From an uncultured Lysobacter sp. (lineage in GTDB: Bacteria > Pseudomonadota > Gammaproteobacteria > Xanthomonadales > Xanthomonadaceae), in the NCBI GenBank assembly GCA_946480055.1, contig CAMLID010000011.1:1-64000 (forward strand): a stretch of DNA of 64,000 nucleotides, written 5' to 3'. The position numbers and the translations under genes are program-made. Numbering within the stretch: the first letter of the stretch is position 1; every line of letters begins with the position of its first letter. The notes beneath the pieces are model-generated. The model did no database searches. It was given only the letters and a program-made list of their open reading frames with translations, and was not told the origin of the DNA. Below, piece after piece: positions 1 through 7,002 of this stretch.

Positions 1-545
1 AGGCGGTACGCACTAAACGGCTGACGACTGTCTACAGAAGCCTGGGCGATTCACCCGTCGTGCTCGCGAAGCGGTTCAAGTCCTTACGGAATGTCTTTTT
101 TACTCATCGTTGGCACATGACGGGCGGAGATTGGGACACCCGCAGTCTCGCACTAGCCCCGACAATCGCATCAGAATTTTTGGCTGCGTAAGCTCGGTAG
201 CCCGAGATGCTGGCCCCATGACGCAGGCCCGCTCTTGGCTAATCCCCCTGGCCAAGCCGGCACGTTTCATTGCGTACAACGCTGCGTACGTCGGGCGTTC
301 CTGTGCGGGATCGATCACTACACGGGTCGATTCGTCGAACCTCGTAAAGACGGGAGCGAGCAGCGATGAATGTTGCTGATCAATGGCTTGGCTATCGCTT
401 TCATGCTTTGGCCAGGGGCAGCAGTCGCCTGCATTCATGTGGTCGCACGACCGGTGGCAAAGCTTTAGGAGCAGGGGCGACTTCATTCGCCCAGCGCCTT
501 GGAGCGCTCCCGCCGTCAGAGCAGAGAGAGCAGCTTGATCGACCT
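1..545. other. region without a convincing gene
   Basis: No frame here shows the strong G/C third-position bias of the neighbouring genes. One plus-strand frame is open from base 3 to a stop at 189-191 and could be the tail of a gene starting left of the window, but its translation (ending ...IASEFLAA) matches no family I recognise and its codon use is atypical. Longer open frames on both strands at 100-582 look like chance. The AT-richer composition could mark a degraded or acquired segment. Confidence 0.4.
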
Positions 546-574
546 GTGCCTCAGGCCGGCTCGGCCTGAGGCAC
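546..574 (-). terminator. hairpin at the end of the DUF2306 gene
   Basis: Two perfectly complementary 12-base arms (GTGCCTCAGGCC and GGCCTGAGGCAC) flank a 5-base loop. The minus-strand stop codon at 551-553 lies inside the stem. There is no clear U-tract, so this may be a weak terminator or an RNA-stabilising hairpin. Confidence 0.45.
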
Positions 575-1228
575 CGGTGCACGCCGCACCCAACGCGCGG
601 CGACGGACGTCAGTTCAAACACCAGCAACGGTGCCGCCCAACTCAGCCACAGCAGCGTGGGGATCAGCACGGCGGGGTGGGCCAGCGTCATCACGCCCGG
701 TACCTGCAACGACAGACGGAAGACCATCGGCGCCAAGGTGACGATGTAGTTGCGCAGCATCCAGCGTCGGTGCGTTTGCGGGCGCCCGCGGCGGATGGCG
801 GTGTAGCCCATCAGTGCGGTGCACAGCCACGCCAGCGCGGTGGCGGCGAAGGCCGCCTGCAAGGCGAAGCCGCCGGGCGTGGTGGCGATCAAGCCGGCGG
901 CGCCGGTGCAGGCGACCAGCATCGCCATCAGATACACGCGGCCGGTCCAGCGGTGCACGCGCGGGTAGGCGTTGCGCAATCGCGCGATGAACTGCAGCGG
1001 CCCCAGCAGTGCGGTCAAGGCGCCGCCGGCGAGGTGTGTCCACAGCCAGGCCCGCCGCGACCAGAACATGCCGTACACGCCCGGGTCCTGCGGCGCGTAT
1101 TTGTGGAACGTGCCCCACAGGAAGTGCAGCACCACGGCCACTGCCACCAGCCATAACGCGCCCCACGCGATGCGGCGTGACGTACCTACGTTGGCGGCGG
1201 AACCTGCTGCACGGCTGGAATAGGCCAT
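551..1228 (-). CDS. DUF2306 family multi-pass membrane protein
   Basis: This is a predicted inner-membrane protein of about 225 residues in the DUF2306 family, whose function is not established. The sequence has about six hydrophobic segments. It also shows typical family features: a HRWTGRVYL stretch after the second or third helix, and a HRRWMLRNY stretch before the last helices; these conserved His/Arg residues could sit at a cofactor or substrate site. The ATG at 1228 is preferred over one 33 bases upstream because GAGGG lies just before it. It stands alone, with a hairpin overlapping its stop codon. Confidence 0.8.
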   Translation of the reverse strand: MAYSSRAAGSAANVGTSRRIAWGALWLVAVAVVLHFLWGTFHKYAPQDPGVYGMFWSRRAWLWTHLAGGALTALLGPLQFIARLRNAYPRVHRWTGRVYLMAMLVACTGAAGLIATTPGGFALQAAFAATALAWLCTALMGYTAIRRGRPQTHRRWMLRNYIVTLAPMVFRLSLQVPGVMTLAHPAVLIPTLLWLSWAAPLLVFELTSVAARWVRRAPVPQAEPA

Positions 1229-1439
1229 AGCGCCCTCGCTGGTGTCTGCTGACCGGATCATAGCCCGCGGGTGTGCACGTTCCCGGGCGCGGCGGCACGA
1301 CTCAACGCATCATGGACACGGCTCGCCGATGGAAGCGGGCGGCGGCATCCATGGCTCCCGTACGATGCCCGACTAGGATCGATGTGGGCGAGGGCGCACC
1401 ACGTCCGGGCCGATTGAACCGCCGATGTAAGGATGAAAA

Positions 1440-1706
1440 ATGCAGCAGGCCATCGTGATCGTTCGCCGTATCTTGATCGCACTGGTGGCGGCGTTCGTGG
1501 CGTATCGAATGGGCAGCGGCCTCATCGCCAAGGGCTATTCGCGCTGGGAGCTGGTCGACTACATGGTCATTCTGCCGATCGGCCTGATGGCTCTGGGGCT
1601 GGTCGCGTCGTGCATCCATTCGCTGCTGCCCAAACGGAAGGGCGGCACGCCTGACGTGCCGCCTCGTTACAGGTCGTTCTTGTTCCGCAGCCGCAGGCCT
1701 GACTAA
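1440..1706 (+). CDS. small two-helix membrane protein
   Basis: This 88-residue hypothetical protein has two hydrophobic segments, roughly residues 5-28 and 38-60, followed by a basic tail rich in Arg, Lys and Pro. No family is recognised. An AAGGA ribosome-binding site sits 8-12 bases before the ATG. It converges with the PaiB-like gene, and the two 3' ends overlap by four bases. Whether it is expressed is uncertain, but codon bias and the clear hydrophobic pattern support a real gene. Confidence 0.6.
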   Translation: MQQAIVIVRRILIALVAAFVAYRMGSGLIAKGYSRWELVDYMVILPIGLMALGLVASCIHSLLPKRKGGTPDVPPRYRSFLFRSRRPD

Positions 1707-2314
1707 AGTCCGACGCGCCTCATCGCATCGACCAAAGCCTGCTGTTCGGTGCGTTCCAATCCTGCGAGGATCTCGGTGCGATCGTCGGGCCGTTCGTTCT
1801 GCCCCAGTTTGAACTTGGCGTAGGCGTCGACGACGCGAGCGCGGAAGGCGACCACGTAGGGCGCGAGCTTGGCGTAGCGCATGCCCATCTCGGCGACCGA
1901 CCAGGCGTTCGGGCGACCGCGTTCCATGTGGTCGACCAGTCGGGTCAGTGCGTTCTGGGTGGCTTCGTCGCTGTCGTCGAACTCGACTTCGATGTCCAGC
2001 TGCACGCTTTCGTAGTTCCAGGTCGGCGCCTGAGTACGGTCGCTCAACCACGAGGGCGAGATATAGCCATGCGCGCCTTGGAACACCGCCAGCGCCCGCG
2101 GCTGGCGGCGCAGCAGGTCGGTATGCGGATGGGTGCGCGGGACGTGGCCCAGCAGGCTCATCCGGCCGTCGGCGCCGCGCTCCAGCAACAGCGGTACCGG
2201 CGTGGCCATCGGCGCGCCGTCGGTGGAGCTGATCACCAGCGCGAAGGGGTGCGCGGCGATCATGCGATCGACGTCTGTCGTAGAGCCGGGCTTGTAGATA
2301 GGGTGGGTGTTCAT
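1703..2314 (-). CDS. PaiB-like FMN-binding protein
   Basis: The 203-residue product matches the FMN-binding negative transcriptional regulator (PaiB) family, a split-barrel fold. Recognisable features are the N-terminal start MNTHPIYKP with a hydrophobic core strand (HPFALVISS), the segment LLGHVPRTHPH, the stretch VFQGAHGYISPSWL, and the NYESVQ region that follows. In Bacillus the family was linked to protease and sporulation control. In many bacteria these proteins are more likely flavin-dependent enzymes or pyridoxamine-oxidase-like folds. It is a single gene; DNA binding is not shown by the sequence. Confidence 0.87.
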   Translation of the reverse strand: MNTHPIYKPGSTTDVDRMIAAHPFALVISSTDGAPMATPVPLLLERGADGRMSLLGHVPRTHPHTDLLRRQPRALAVFQGAHGYISPSWLSDRTQAPTWNYESVQLDIEVEFDDSDEATQNALTRLVDHMERGRPNAWSVAEMGMRYAKLAPYVVAFRARVVDAYAKFKLGQNERPDDRTEILAGLERTEQQALVDAMRRVGL

Positions 2315-2364
2315 GCGTTCGTCGCGTCGGTGCAGTCGGGGATTCTAGGAGCAAAGGTGCCGGC

Positions 2365-3255
2365 TCAGTCGGCCGCGACTGCGACCGCTGGCGTCGACGA
2401 CACGTCCGGCCGCGTCTTCGCGCTGCCTTTCCAGCGCCACATCAGTATCACCGCCACGGTATCGACCAGCACTGCGAAGATGCTCGCTTCCGGCCCGAAC
2501 GCGCCGCCGGTCAGCCACTGCGGCTTGGCGAGCAGTTCCGGCAGCAGCCAGCCGGCTTGGTCGAAGCCGCTGACGTCGAAGCCGAGTAGGGCGCCCTGGG
2601 CCCAGTTCCAGCCGAAGTGGATACCGATGGGCAGGGCGAGGCTGCGGGTGCGCAGGTAGGCCAGTCCCATCAGGATGGCGCCGAGTGCGGTGTCGAGCGT
2701 GGCCCAGGCCAGGGTCGGCCCTTCCATGCCGGGGTTGCCCCAATGCGCGATCGCGAACAACAGCCCCATGCCCAACAGCGTGGGCCATGCGCCGATGCCG
2801 TCCACCAGGCGCTGGAACACGAAGCCGCGGAACAGCAGTTCTTCCAGCACCACCGCCCAGGCGAACATCCAGGTGCCCATGGCCAATGCGTTCAAGCTGC
2901 GCGCGGGGTCGAGGCTGAAGCGAACACCGCCGGCGGCGACGATCAGGCCGGTCACCAGGCCGATCAGGGCCATGCCCAAGGCGGCGCCGTAGAACGACTG
3001 CCGCGCCCAGGTGAAGTTCGCCCGCAGCCCGACCGCGGCCAGGCCTTCGCGGCGCAGCCGCAGGCAGGCGTAGGTCACCAGGGTCAGGAACAGCACCGGC
3101 AGCGGCGCCAGCCACGCGCCCTCGAAGCCCTGTTGCTGGATCGCCTTGGACACCACGCGGTAGACCGGTTGGCTGGCCAGGAACAGCACGAGGAAGGCGA
3201 GGATCCACCAGCCATTGCGCAGCGATCCGTGGCGGTCGCGAATGATCTGCTTCAT
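2365..3255 (-). CDS. CPBP family intramembrane protease
   Basis: This integral membrane protein of about 296 residues belongs to the CPBP (CAAX protease and bacteriocin-processing) family. The diagnostic motifs are all present in order: the glutamate pair in EELLFRGFVF, the downstream FAIAHWGNPG with its conserved His, and the third motif HFGWNWAQG. Around eight hydrophobic segments surround them. Members cleave within the membrane, and some give immunity to peptides or mature signal peptides. The ATG at 3255 is chosen because GGGAAGG precedes it; an ATG 87 bases further upstream adds a non-hydrophobic stretch. No neighbour points to its substrate. Confidence 0.9.
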   Translation of the reverse strand: MKQIIRDRHGSLRNGWWILAFLVLFLASQPVYRVVSKAIQQQGFEGAWLAPLPVLFLTLVTYACLRLRREGLAAVGLRANFTWARQSFYGAALGMALIGLVTGLIVAAGGVRFSLDPARSLNALAMGTWMFAWAVVLEELLFRGFVFQRLVDGIGAWPTLLGMGLLFAIAHWGNPGMEGPTLAWATLDTALGAILMGLAYLRTRSLALPIGIHFGWNWAQGALLGFDVSGFDQAGWLLPELLAKPQWLTGGAFGPEASIFAVLVDTVAVILMWRWKGSAKTRPDVSSTPAVAVAAD

Positions 3256-3563
3256 ATGCCTTCCCTGCGGTGGTTGAGCCGCAGCATCCAGGCTGAGCGC
3301 AGGAACGGTAAATAGCCCGTCAGGCCCGGTGCCGTTCGTCACGTAGACGGTGGCGGCGCAAACCGGTTCGTGCGGCGTCGTATGGCGAGCGCAGATGGAC
3401 GCGGGTAAAGCCGTTCGGCCGAGGATTCGGCATGAACGGGGCAGTACGTTCGGCGCCCGTGAAGAGTCGCGATAGTCGACTAGACCCTGCGTTAACCGCC
3501 CAGGACGCAGCGTGCAGTATCGCCGGACCTCATCGGAACCGGCGTCTTACGAGGTCGAACGAC
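3256..3563. other. intergenic region, no gene seen
   Basis: Divergent spacer between the CPBP protease and the small GHQPLPGE protein. It must hold both promoters, but I could not pick out a convincing -35/-10 pair. A GAGG ribosome-binding site at 3551-3554 serves the next gene. Confidence 0.4.
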
Positions 3564-3776
3564 ATGGGCAAGGACACAGCAGGTCAGAAGCACCGCGATA
3601 CCCCGCCGGATCAAGGCGAGGGTCCGCCGGGCGGTCAGGGCCACCAACCGCTGCCGGGCGAGAACCCGCAGGACGGCGACGGACAGGCGCGTCGCAAGCA
3701 CGTGCAGAATGCGGATCTGCCGGAAGGCGAAGGGCACCAGCCGCTGCCGGGCGAGGATCCGCCGTCGAAGACGTAA
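3564..3776 (+). CDS. small disordered protein with GHQPLPGE repeats
   Basis: This 70-residue hydrophilic protein is rich in Gly, Pro, Gln, Asp and Glu and has no signal peptide or membrane segment. The octapeptide GHQPLPGE occurs twice, near residues 27 and 56, each followed by an acidic or Asn residue and prolines (ENPQ, EDPP). The two copies divide the protein into two loosely similar halves. It should be intrinsically disordered. The ATG at 3564 is used because GAGG lies about nine bases upstream; the longer upstream frame has no such site. Function is unknown. Confidence 0.6.
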   Translation: MGKDTAGQKHRDTPPDQGEGPPGGQGHQPLPGENPQDGDGQARRKHVQNADLPEGEGHQPLPGEDPPSKT

Positions 3777-3904
3777 CGCGATGGTCGATGCATGCGCTAC
3801 TCCCGTGTCCGGGTTCGCAGTTTTACGAAGCGCTTACTCGGCTTTCACCGTGGTCTGCGCGCGCCGTGCTCGAATGCCCGCAATTCCGTAACGGGAGTAC
3901 GCGC

Positions 3905-4156
3905 ATGAGGACTTCTCCGATCGCCTTGGCAGCGGCGCTGCTGTTGTCCGCTTCCGGCGTGGCATCGGCCGGCGTGGTGACCGTGAGCGGGCAGGGCCAG
4001 AGTTACGATCCCGGGATCGCATTGGAAGCCGCGCGCGCCGATGCCATCGGCCAATGCACTGCGCAAGGCGGAACGCCGCTGGAAGAGATCTACAACCACC
4101 TCACCCGCGCCAACCTGTGGCTGGCGAGTTCGATCTGGCGTTGCGACGTACCTTGA
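3905..4156 (+). CDS. small secreted hypothetical protein
   Basis: An 83-residue protein with a clear Sec signal peptide: a basic start, a hydrophobic core of alanines and leucines, and a likely cleavage after ASA near residue 23. The mature part has two cysteines (in AIGQCTAQG and in IWRCDVP near the end) that could form one disulfide. The family is not recognised. Small envelope proteins with DAxxxC and a C-terminal aromatic-Cys pair are common in Xanthomonadaceae. An ACGGG stretch precedes the start. Confidence 0.65.
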   Translation: MRTSPIALAAALLLSASGVASAGVVTVSGQGQSYDPGIALEAARADAIGQCTAQGGTPLEEIYNHLTRANLWLASSIWRCDVP

Positions 4157-4197
4157 TGCTTGATCCGCCGCGTAACGGGTTGGCCGAGTAGCTAGCG

Positions 4198-4665
4198 CTA
4201 CTTGGCTTGGCTCGTCGATGTCGGCTGTGTCTCGATCGCAGGCCGCGGCCAAGCGAAGTACGTCCTCCAGGCATAGCCCCACGGCACCACCGCGGCCAGC
4301 AGCGGCAGCGCGAGGAAGGAGCCGGCGACTTCGCCGGTGGGTGTGCCCCACAACGTGCCGGCCTGCCACAGCGGATAGGCGATGAACGCCATCCACACCG
4401 TCTTGTAGCCGATGGTGAAGAACATCAGCGGCAGCCAGCTCAGCGGGCGCAGCAGGCCGAACAGTGCGAGCGCCGGGTAGGTGGCCCACACGGCGAAGGC
4501 GACCGCGCGCACCGGGTCCCACGGGCCTTCGTGGGTCAGCAGGGCGCGCCACGCGGTCGGCGTGACGAAGACCAGCATCAGCAAGAAGAACAGCCGCAGG
4601 CCCCAGATCTGGATGGGACGAACGTTCTCGTGGCGCGGATCGGGTGCGAACAGTCGGGCGAGCAT
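4198..4665 (-). CDS. four-helix membrane protein, last gene of a three-gene operon
   Basis: A 155-residue integral membrane protein with about four hydrophobic segments, a short basic N-terminus and a Thr/Ser-rich C-terminus. I do not recognise a named family. It begins four bases after the XRE regulator stops, so it is almost certainly co-transcribed with DUF2975 and the regulator. Confidence 0.75.
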   Translation of the reverse strand: MLARLFAPDPRHENVRPIQIWGLRLFFLLMLVFVTPTAWRALLTHEGPWDPVRAVAFAVWATYPALALFGLLRPLSWLPLMFFTIGYKTVWMAFIAYPLWQAGTLWGTPTGEVAGSFLALPLLAAVVPWGYAWRTYFAWPRPAIETQPTSTSQAK

Positions 4666-4669
4666 GGCG

Positions 4670-4891
4670 TCACTCCTCGGAAGGCAGGGTGGGATCGAAG
4701 GCGAGCAGGTCGCCGGGCTGGCATTCCAGCGCGGTGCAGATCGCTTCGAGTGTGGAGAAGCGGATCGCCTTGGCCTTGCCGGTCTTGAGGATCGACAGAT
4801 TGGCCAGGGTGATGTCGACGCGCGCGGCGAGTTCGGTCAGCGTCATGCGGCGCGCGTGCAGCTGTTCGTCGAGGCGGACGACGATCGCCAT
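4670..4891 (-). CDS. XRE-type helix-turn-helix regulator
   Basis: A 73-residue single-domain DNA-binding protein of the Cro/C1 (YozG-like) class. The helix-turn-helix runs from TLTELAARVDITLANLS to the following helix that contains IRFSTLEAICTALE, and the protein ends with the common C-terminal signature QPGDLLAF. The start at 4891 lies one base after the DUF2975 stop codon, so translation is probably coupled. This pairing of DUF2975 with a tiny XRE regulator is widespread. The regulator probably represses its own operon through inverted repeats upstream of the DUF2975 start. Confidence 0.9.
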   Translation of the reverse strand: MAIVVRLDEQLHARRMTLTELAARVDITLANLSILKTGKAKAIRFSTLEAICTALECQPGDLLAFDPTLPSEE

Positions 4892-4892
4892 G

Positions 4893-5405
4893 TCACACCG
4901 TCCCTTCGAGGTCGGCGCGCATGCGGGCACCGTGGGCGAACACGCTGGACAGCACGAACAGCAGCAGCACCGCGAGCCACGGCGTGAACGAGAAGCCGTC
5001 GATCTTGCCCGGCTCCCACACGATCGCGGCGATGGTCGCGACGATGCAGCGCAGCAGTTCCAGCGCCAGCACGCTCCACGCGATCAGGTCCAGGCGCCTG
5101 GCGTTCTCGAGCAGGAAGGGATCGCCGGCGCGCACCGTGTCGACGATCGCCAGCAGGCGCCGCAGGACGGTGTGGACGATCGCCGCGCCGATCACGCCGA
5201 TGAGGACGATCGCACGCAGCCCCTGCGGCGCCAGCGGGTGCAGCTTGGTCAAATCGAAGCCCAGCGGCCGTTCCGGCCAGCCTTGGATGAAGAAGCTCCA
5301 GACCAGCAGGGCGGTCAGGGACGCGGCGTAGAGCAGGTTGAGAACGGTCAGGCCCTGGATGACCGGACGGGTGATGGCGAGGGCGCGGGCGGACGTGCGG
5401 TTCAT
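4893..5405 (-). CDS. DUF2975 membrane protein
   Basis: A 170-residue protein with about four transmembrane segments that fits the DUF2975 family of unknown function. The start at 5405 is the ATG directly followed by NRTSARALA; the open frame extends further upstream only without coding character. It is the first gene of an operon with the XRE regulator and a second membrane protein. Such pairs may sense membrane state, but this is inference. Confidence 0.85.
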   Translation of the reverse strand: MNRTSARALAITRPVIQGLTVLNLLYAASLTALLVWSFFIQGWPERPLGFDLTKLHPLAPQGLRAIVLIGVIGAAIVHTVLRRLLAIVDTVRAGDPFLLENARRLDLIAWSVLALELLRCIVATIAAIVWEPGKIDGFSFTPWLAVLLLFVLSSVFAHGARMRADLEGTV

Positions 5406-5426
5406 GGCTAATTCCCGGCTGGGTTG

Positions 5427-5461
5427 TCGTAAAACGATAATGAACATATCGCTAAACGATA
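5427..5461. promoter_or_regulatory. inverted repeats before DUF2975, likely XRE operator
   Basis: Two perfect inverted repeats lie within 60 bases of the DUF2975 start in an AT-rich island: TCGT-AAA-ACGA at 5427-5437 and TATCG-CTAAA-CGATA at 5447-5461. Both share the half-site AAACGATAA. The position and the shared half-site suit autoregulation by the small XRE protein of the operon. No binding data; promoter hexamers are not clear. Confidence 0.5.
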
Positions 5462-5692
5462 AAAATAGGCCGGAAGACAGGGTGAGTCTTGGACCCGTGG
5501 CGGGCTGTGCGAGGCGGGAAGGAGCCCGCCTGTGGACCTGCCTGCCGAAAACAGAAGGCCAGGTGTTGGGCCTCGCCGGCGAGGCGCTACTCGGCTTTGC
5601 GGAACAAGGCTGTTCGCTTTCCCTGCACAGAAAAAACACAAGGAAAGCCCGCAACATGCGTCGGAACCGGCCGGAAGCCGGGGCAGGGTCGC
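5462..5692. other. intergenic region upstream of the efflux promoter
   Basis: No gene is supported. The stretch holds short palindromic hairpins, for example GCCTCGCCGGCGAGGC near 5573-5588 and a GGCGGGAAGGAGCCCGCC element near 5513-5530, of the sort seen in REP-like or intergenic repeats. Longer open frames across it have no coding features. Confidence 0.4.
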
Positions 5693-5733
5693 TTGACCTT
5701 GCCCGACAAAGAAAAGAGAATGATCGTTCATTC
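5693..5733 (+). promoter_or_regulatory. RND efflux promoter with overlapping TetR-type operator
   Basis: A -35 box TTGACC at 5693-5698 is followed after 17 bases by GAGAAT at 5716-5721. A perfect inverted repeat with 6-base arms, GAATGA-TCGT-TCATTC, occupies 5718-5733 and covers the -10 box and start site. Its size and shape are typical of TetR/AcrR operators, and a TetR-family gene closes this operon at 11626. Repression by that protein is inference. Confidence 0.6.
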
Positions 5734-5784
5734 TACGAATTGGCCGCGGTCCGCCGACCGCAATCAACGACCTGAGGCTCCCCC

Positions 5785-6990
5785 ATGCCGTCGCGCAAGT
5801 CTATGTCCCATAACGCTATTTCCGGCGTCCCCGCTGTACTCACCGTGGCCGTGCTGGCGCTGGCCCTGGCGGCCTGCGGCAAGGGCGGCGATCAACAGGG
5901 CGGTCCCGGCGGCCAGAAGGGCCAGGTCACCGTGGTGACCCTGAAGCCCGAGACCGTCACCCTGACCCGCGAGCTGCCCGGGCGCACCAGCGCCTCGCTG
6001 ATCGCCGAGGTCCGGCCACAGGTCAGCGGCATCGTCGAGCAGCGTCTGTTCACCGAAGGCGGCCTGGTCAGCGCCGGGCAGCCGCTGTACCAGCTCGACG
6101 ACAAGACCTACGCCGCGGACCTGGAAACCGCCAAGGCCACACTGGCGCGCGGCGAGGCGGCGTTGAATTCGGCGCGCTTGAACGCGCAGCGTTCCAGCGA
6201 CCTGGTCAAGATCGATGCGGTCAGCAAGCAGGACGACGAAACCGCGGTCGCCACGCTCAAGCAGAGCCAGGCCGATGTGAGCTCCGGCCGCGCCGCGGTG
6301 CGCAGCGCCGGCGTGATCCTGGGCCGCGCGCGCATCGCTTCGCCGATCAGCGGCCGTATCGGCAAGTCGGCGGTCACGCAGGGCGCGCTGGTCACGGCCA
6401 ATCAGGCCGAGCCGCTGGCGGTGGTGCAGCAGCTCGATCCGGTGCACGTCGACATCAGCCAGTCCAGCGCCGAATTGCTGGCGCTGCGCAAGCAGATCGC
6501 CGCCGGCACCCTGACCGAGGCCAGCACGTCGGTGACGATCCTGCTGGAGGACGGCAGCAAGTACCCGCTCGAAGGCAAGCTCGCGTTCTCCGAGGTCACC
6601 GTCGACGAAGGCACTGGCAGCTTCCTGCTGCGCGTGGTGGTGCCCAACCCCGACAACCTGCTGATGCCGGGCATGTACGTGCGTGCGCTGATCGGCACCG
6701 GTGTGCGCCAGAACGCGCTGCTGGTGCCGCAGCAGGGCATCAGCCGCGATCCCAAGGGCGGCGCCACCGCAATGGTCGTCAACGCCAAGGGCCAGGTCGA
6801 GCCGCGCGAAGTCCAGGTCAGTCAGGCGATCGGCGACAAGTGGCTGGTCGAAAGCGGCCTGAAGGCCGGCGACAAGGTGATCGTCGAGGGCCTGCAGAAG
6901 ATCGGCCCGGGCATGCCGGTCGATGCGACCGAGAAGGGCGCTGCGCCGGCCAAGCCGGCCGCGGCCCCCGCCGCCGCGTCGAAGCAGTAA
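5785..6990 (+). CDS. acrA: RND efflux periplasmic adaptor lipoprotein (AcrA/MexA type)
   Basis: This membrane-fusion protein links the inner-membrane pump to the outer-membrane channel. The 401-residue sequence starts with a lipoprotein signal (lipobox LAAC, Cys31), so the mature protein should be anchored to the inner membrane. It then shows the lipoyl/barrel-sandwich half with ELPGRTSASLIAEVRPQVSG near residues 55-75, a helical hairpin with many Ala, Gln and Leu residues, the second half ARIASPISGRIGKS, a beta-barrel domain and a proximal domain ending in an Ala/Pro tail. TGAGG lies seven bases before the start. It is first in the operon and ends 12 bases before the pump gene. The symbol denotes family; which substrates it handles is unknown. 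Confidence 0.95.
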   Translation: MPSRKSMSHNAISGVPAVLTVAVLALALAACGKGGDQQGGPGGQKGQVTVVTLKPETVTLTRELPGRTSASLIAEVRPQVSGIVEQRLFTEGGLVSAGQPLYQLDDKTYAADLETAKATLARGEAALNSARLNAQRSSDLVKIDAVSKQDDETAVATLKQSQADVSSGRAAVRSAGVILGRARIASPISGRIGKSAVTQGALVTANQAEPLAVVQQLDPVHVDISQSSAELLALRKQIAAGTLTEASTSVTILLEDGSKYPLEGKLAFSEVTVDEGTGSFLLRVVVPNPDNLLMPGMYVRALIGTGVRQNALLVPQQGISRDPKGGATAMVVNAKGQVEPREVQVSQAIGDKWLVESGLKAGDKVIVEGLQKIGPGMPVDATEKGAAPAKPAAAPAAASKQ

Positions 6991-7002
6991 CCGGAGAAAT
7001 TC

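Noticed and set aside
1..191. Open frame from the window edge to 191 as a known gene
   Set aside because: Atypical codon use and no family match; kept only as a possibility in the region entry.
5338..5938. Open frames in the efflux upstream region
   Set aside because: They cross the promoter and operator and have no coding features.
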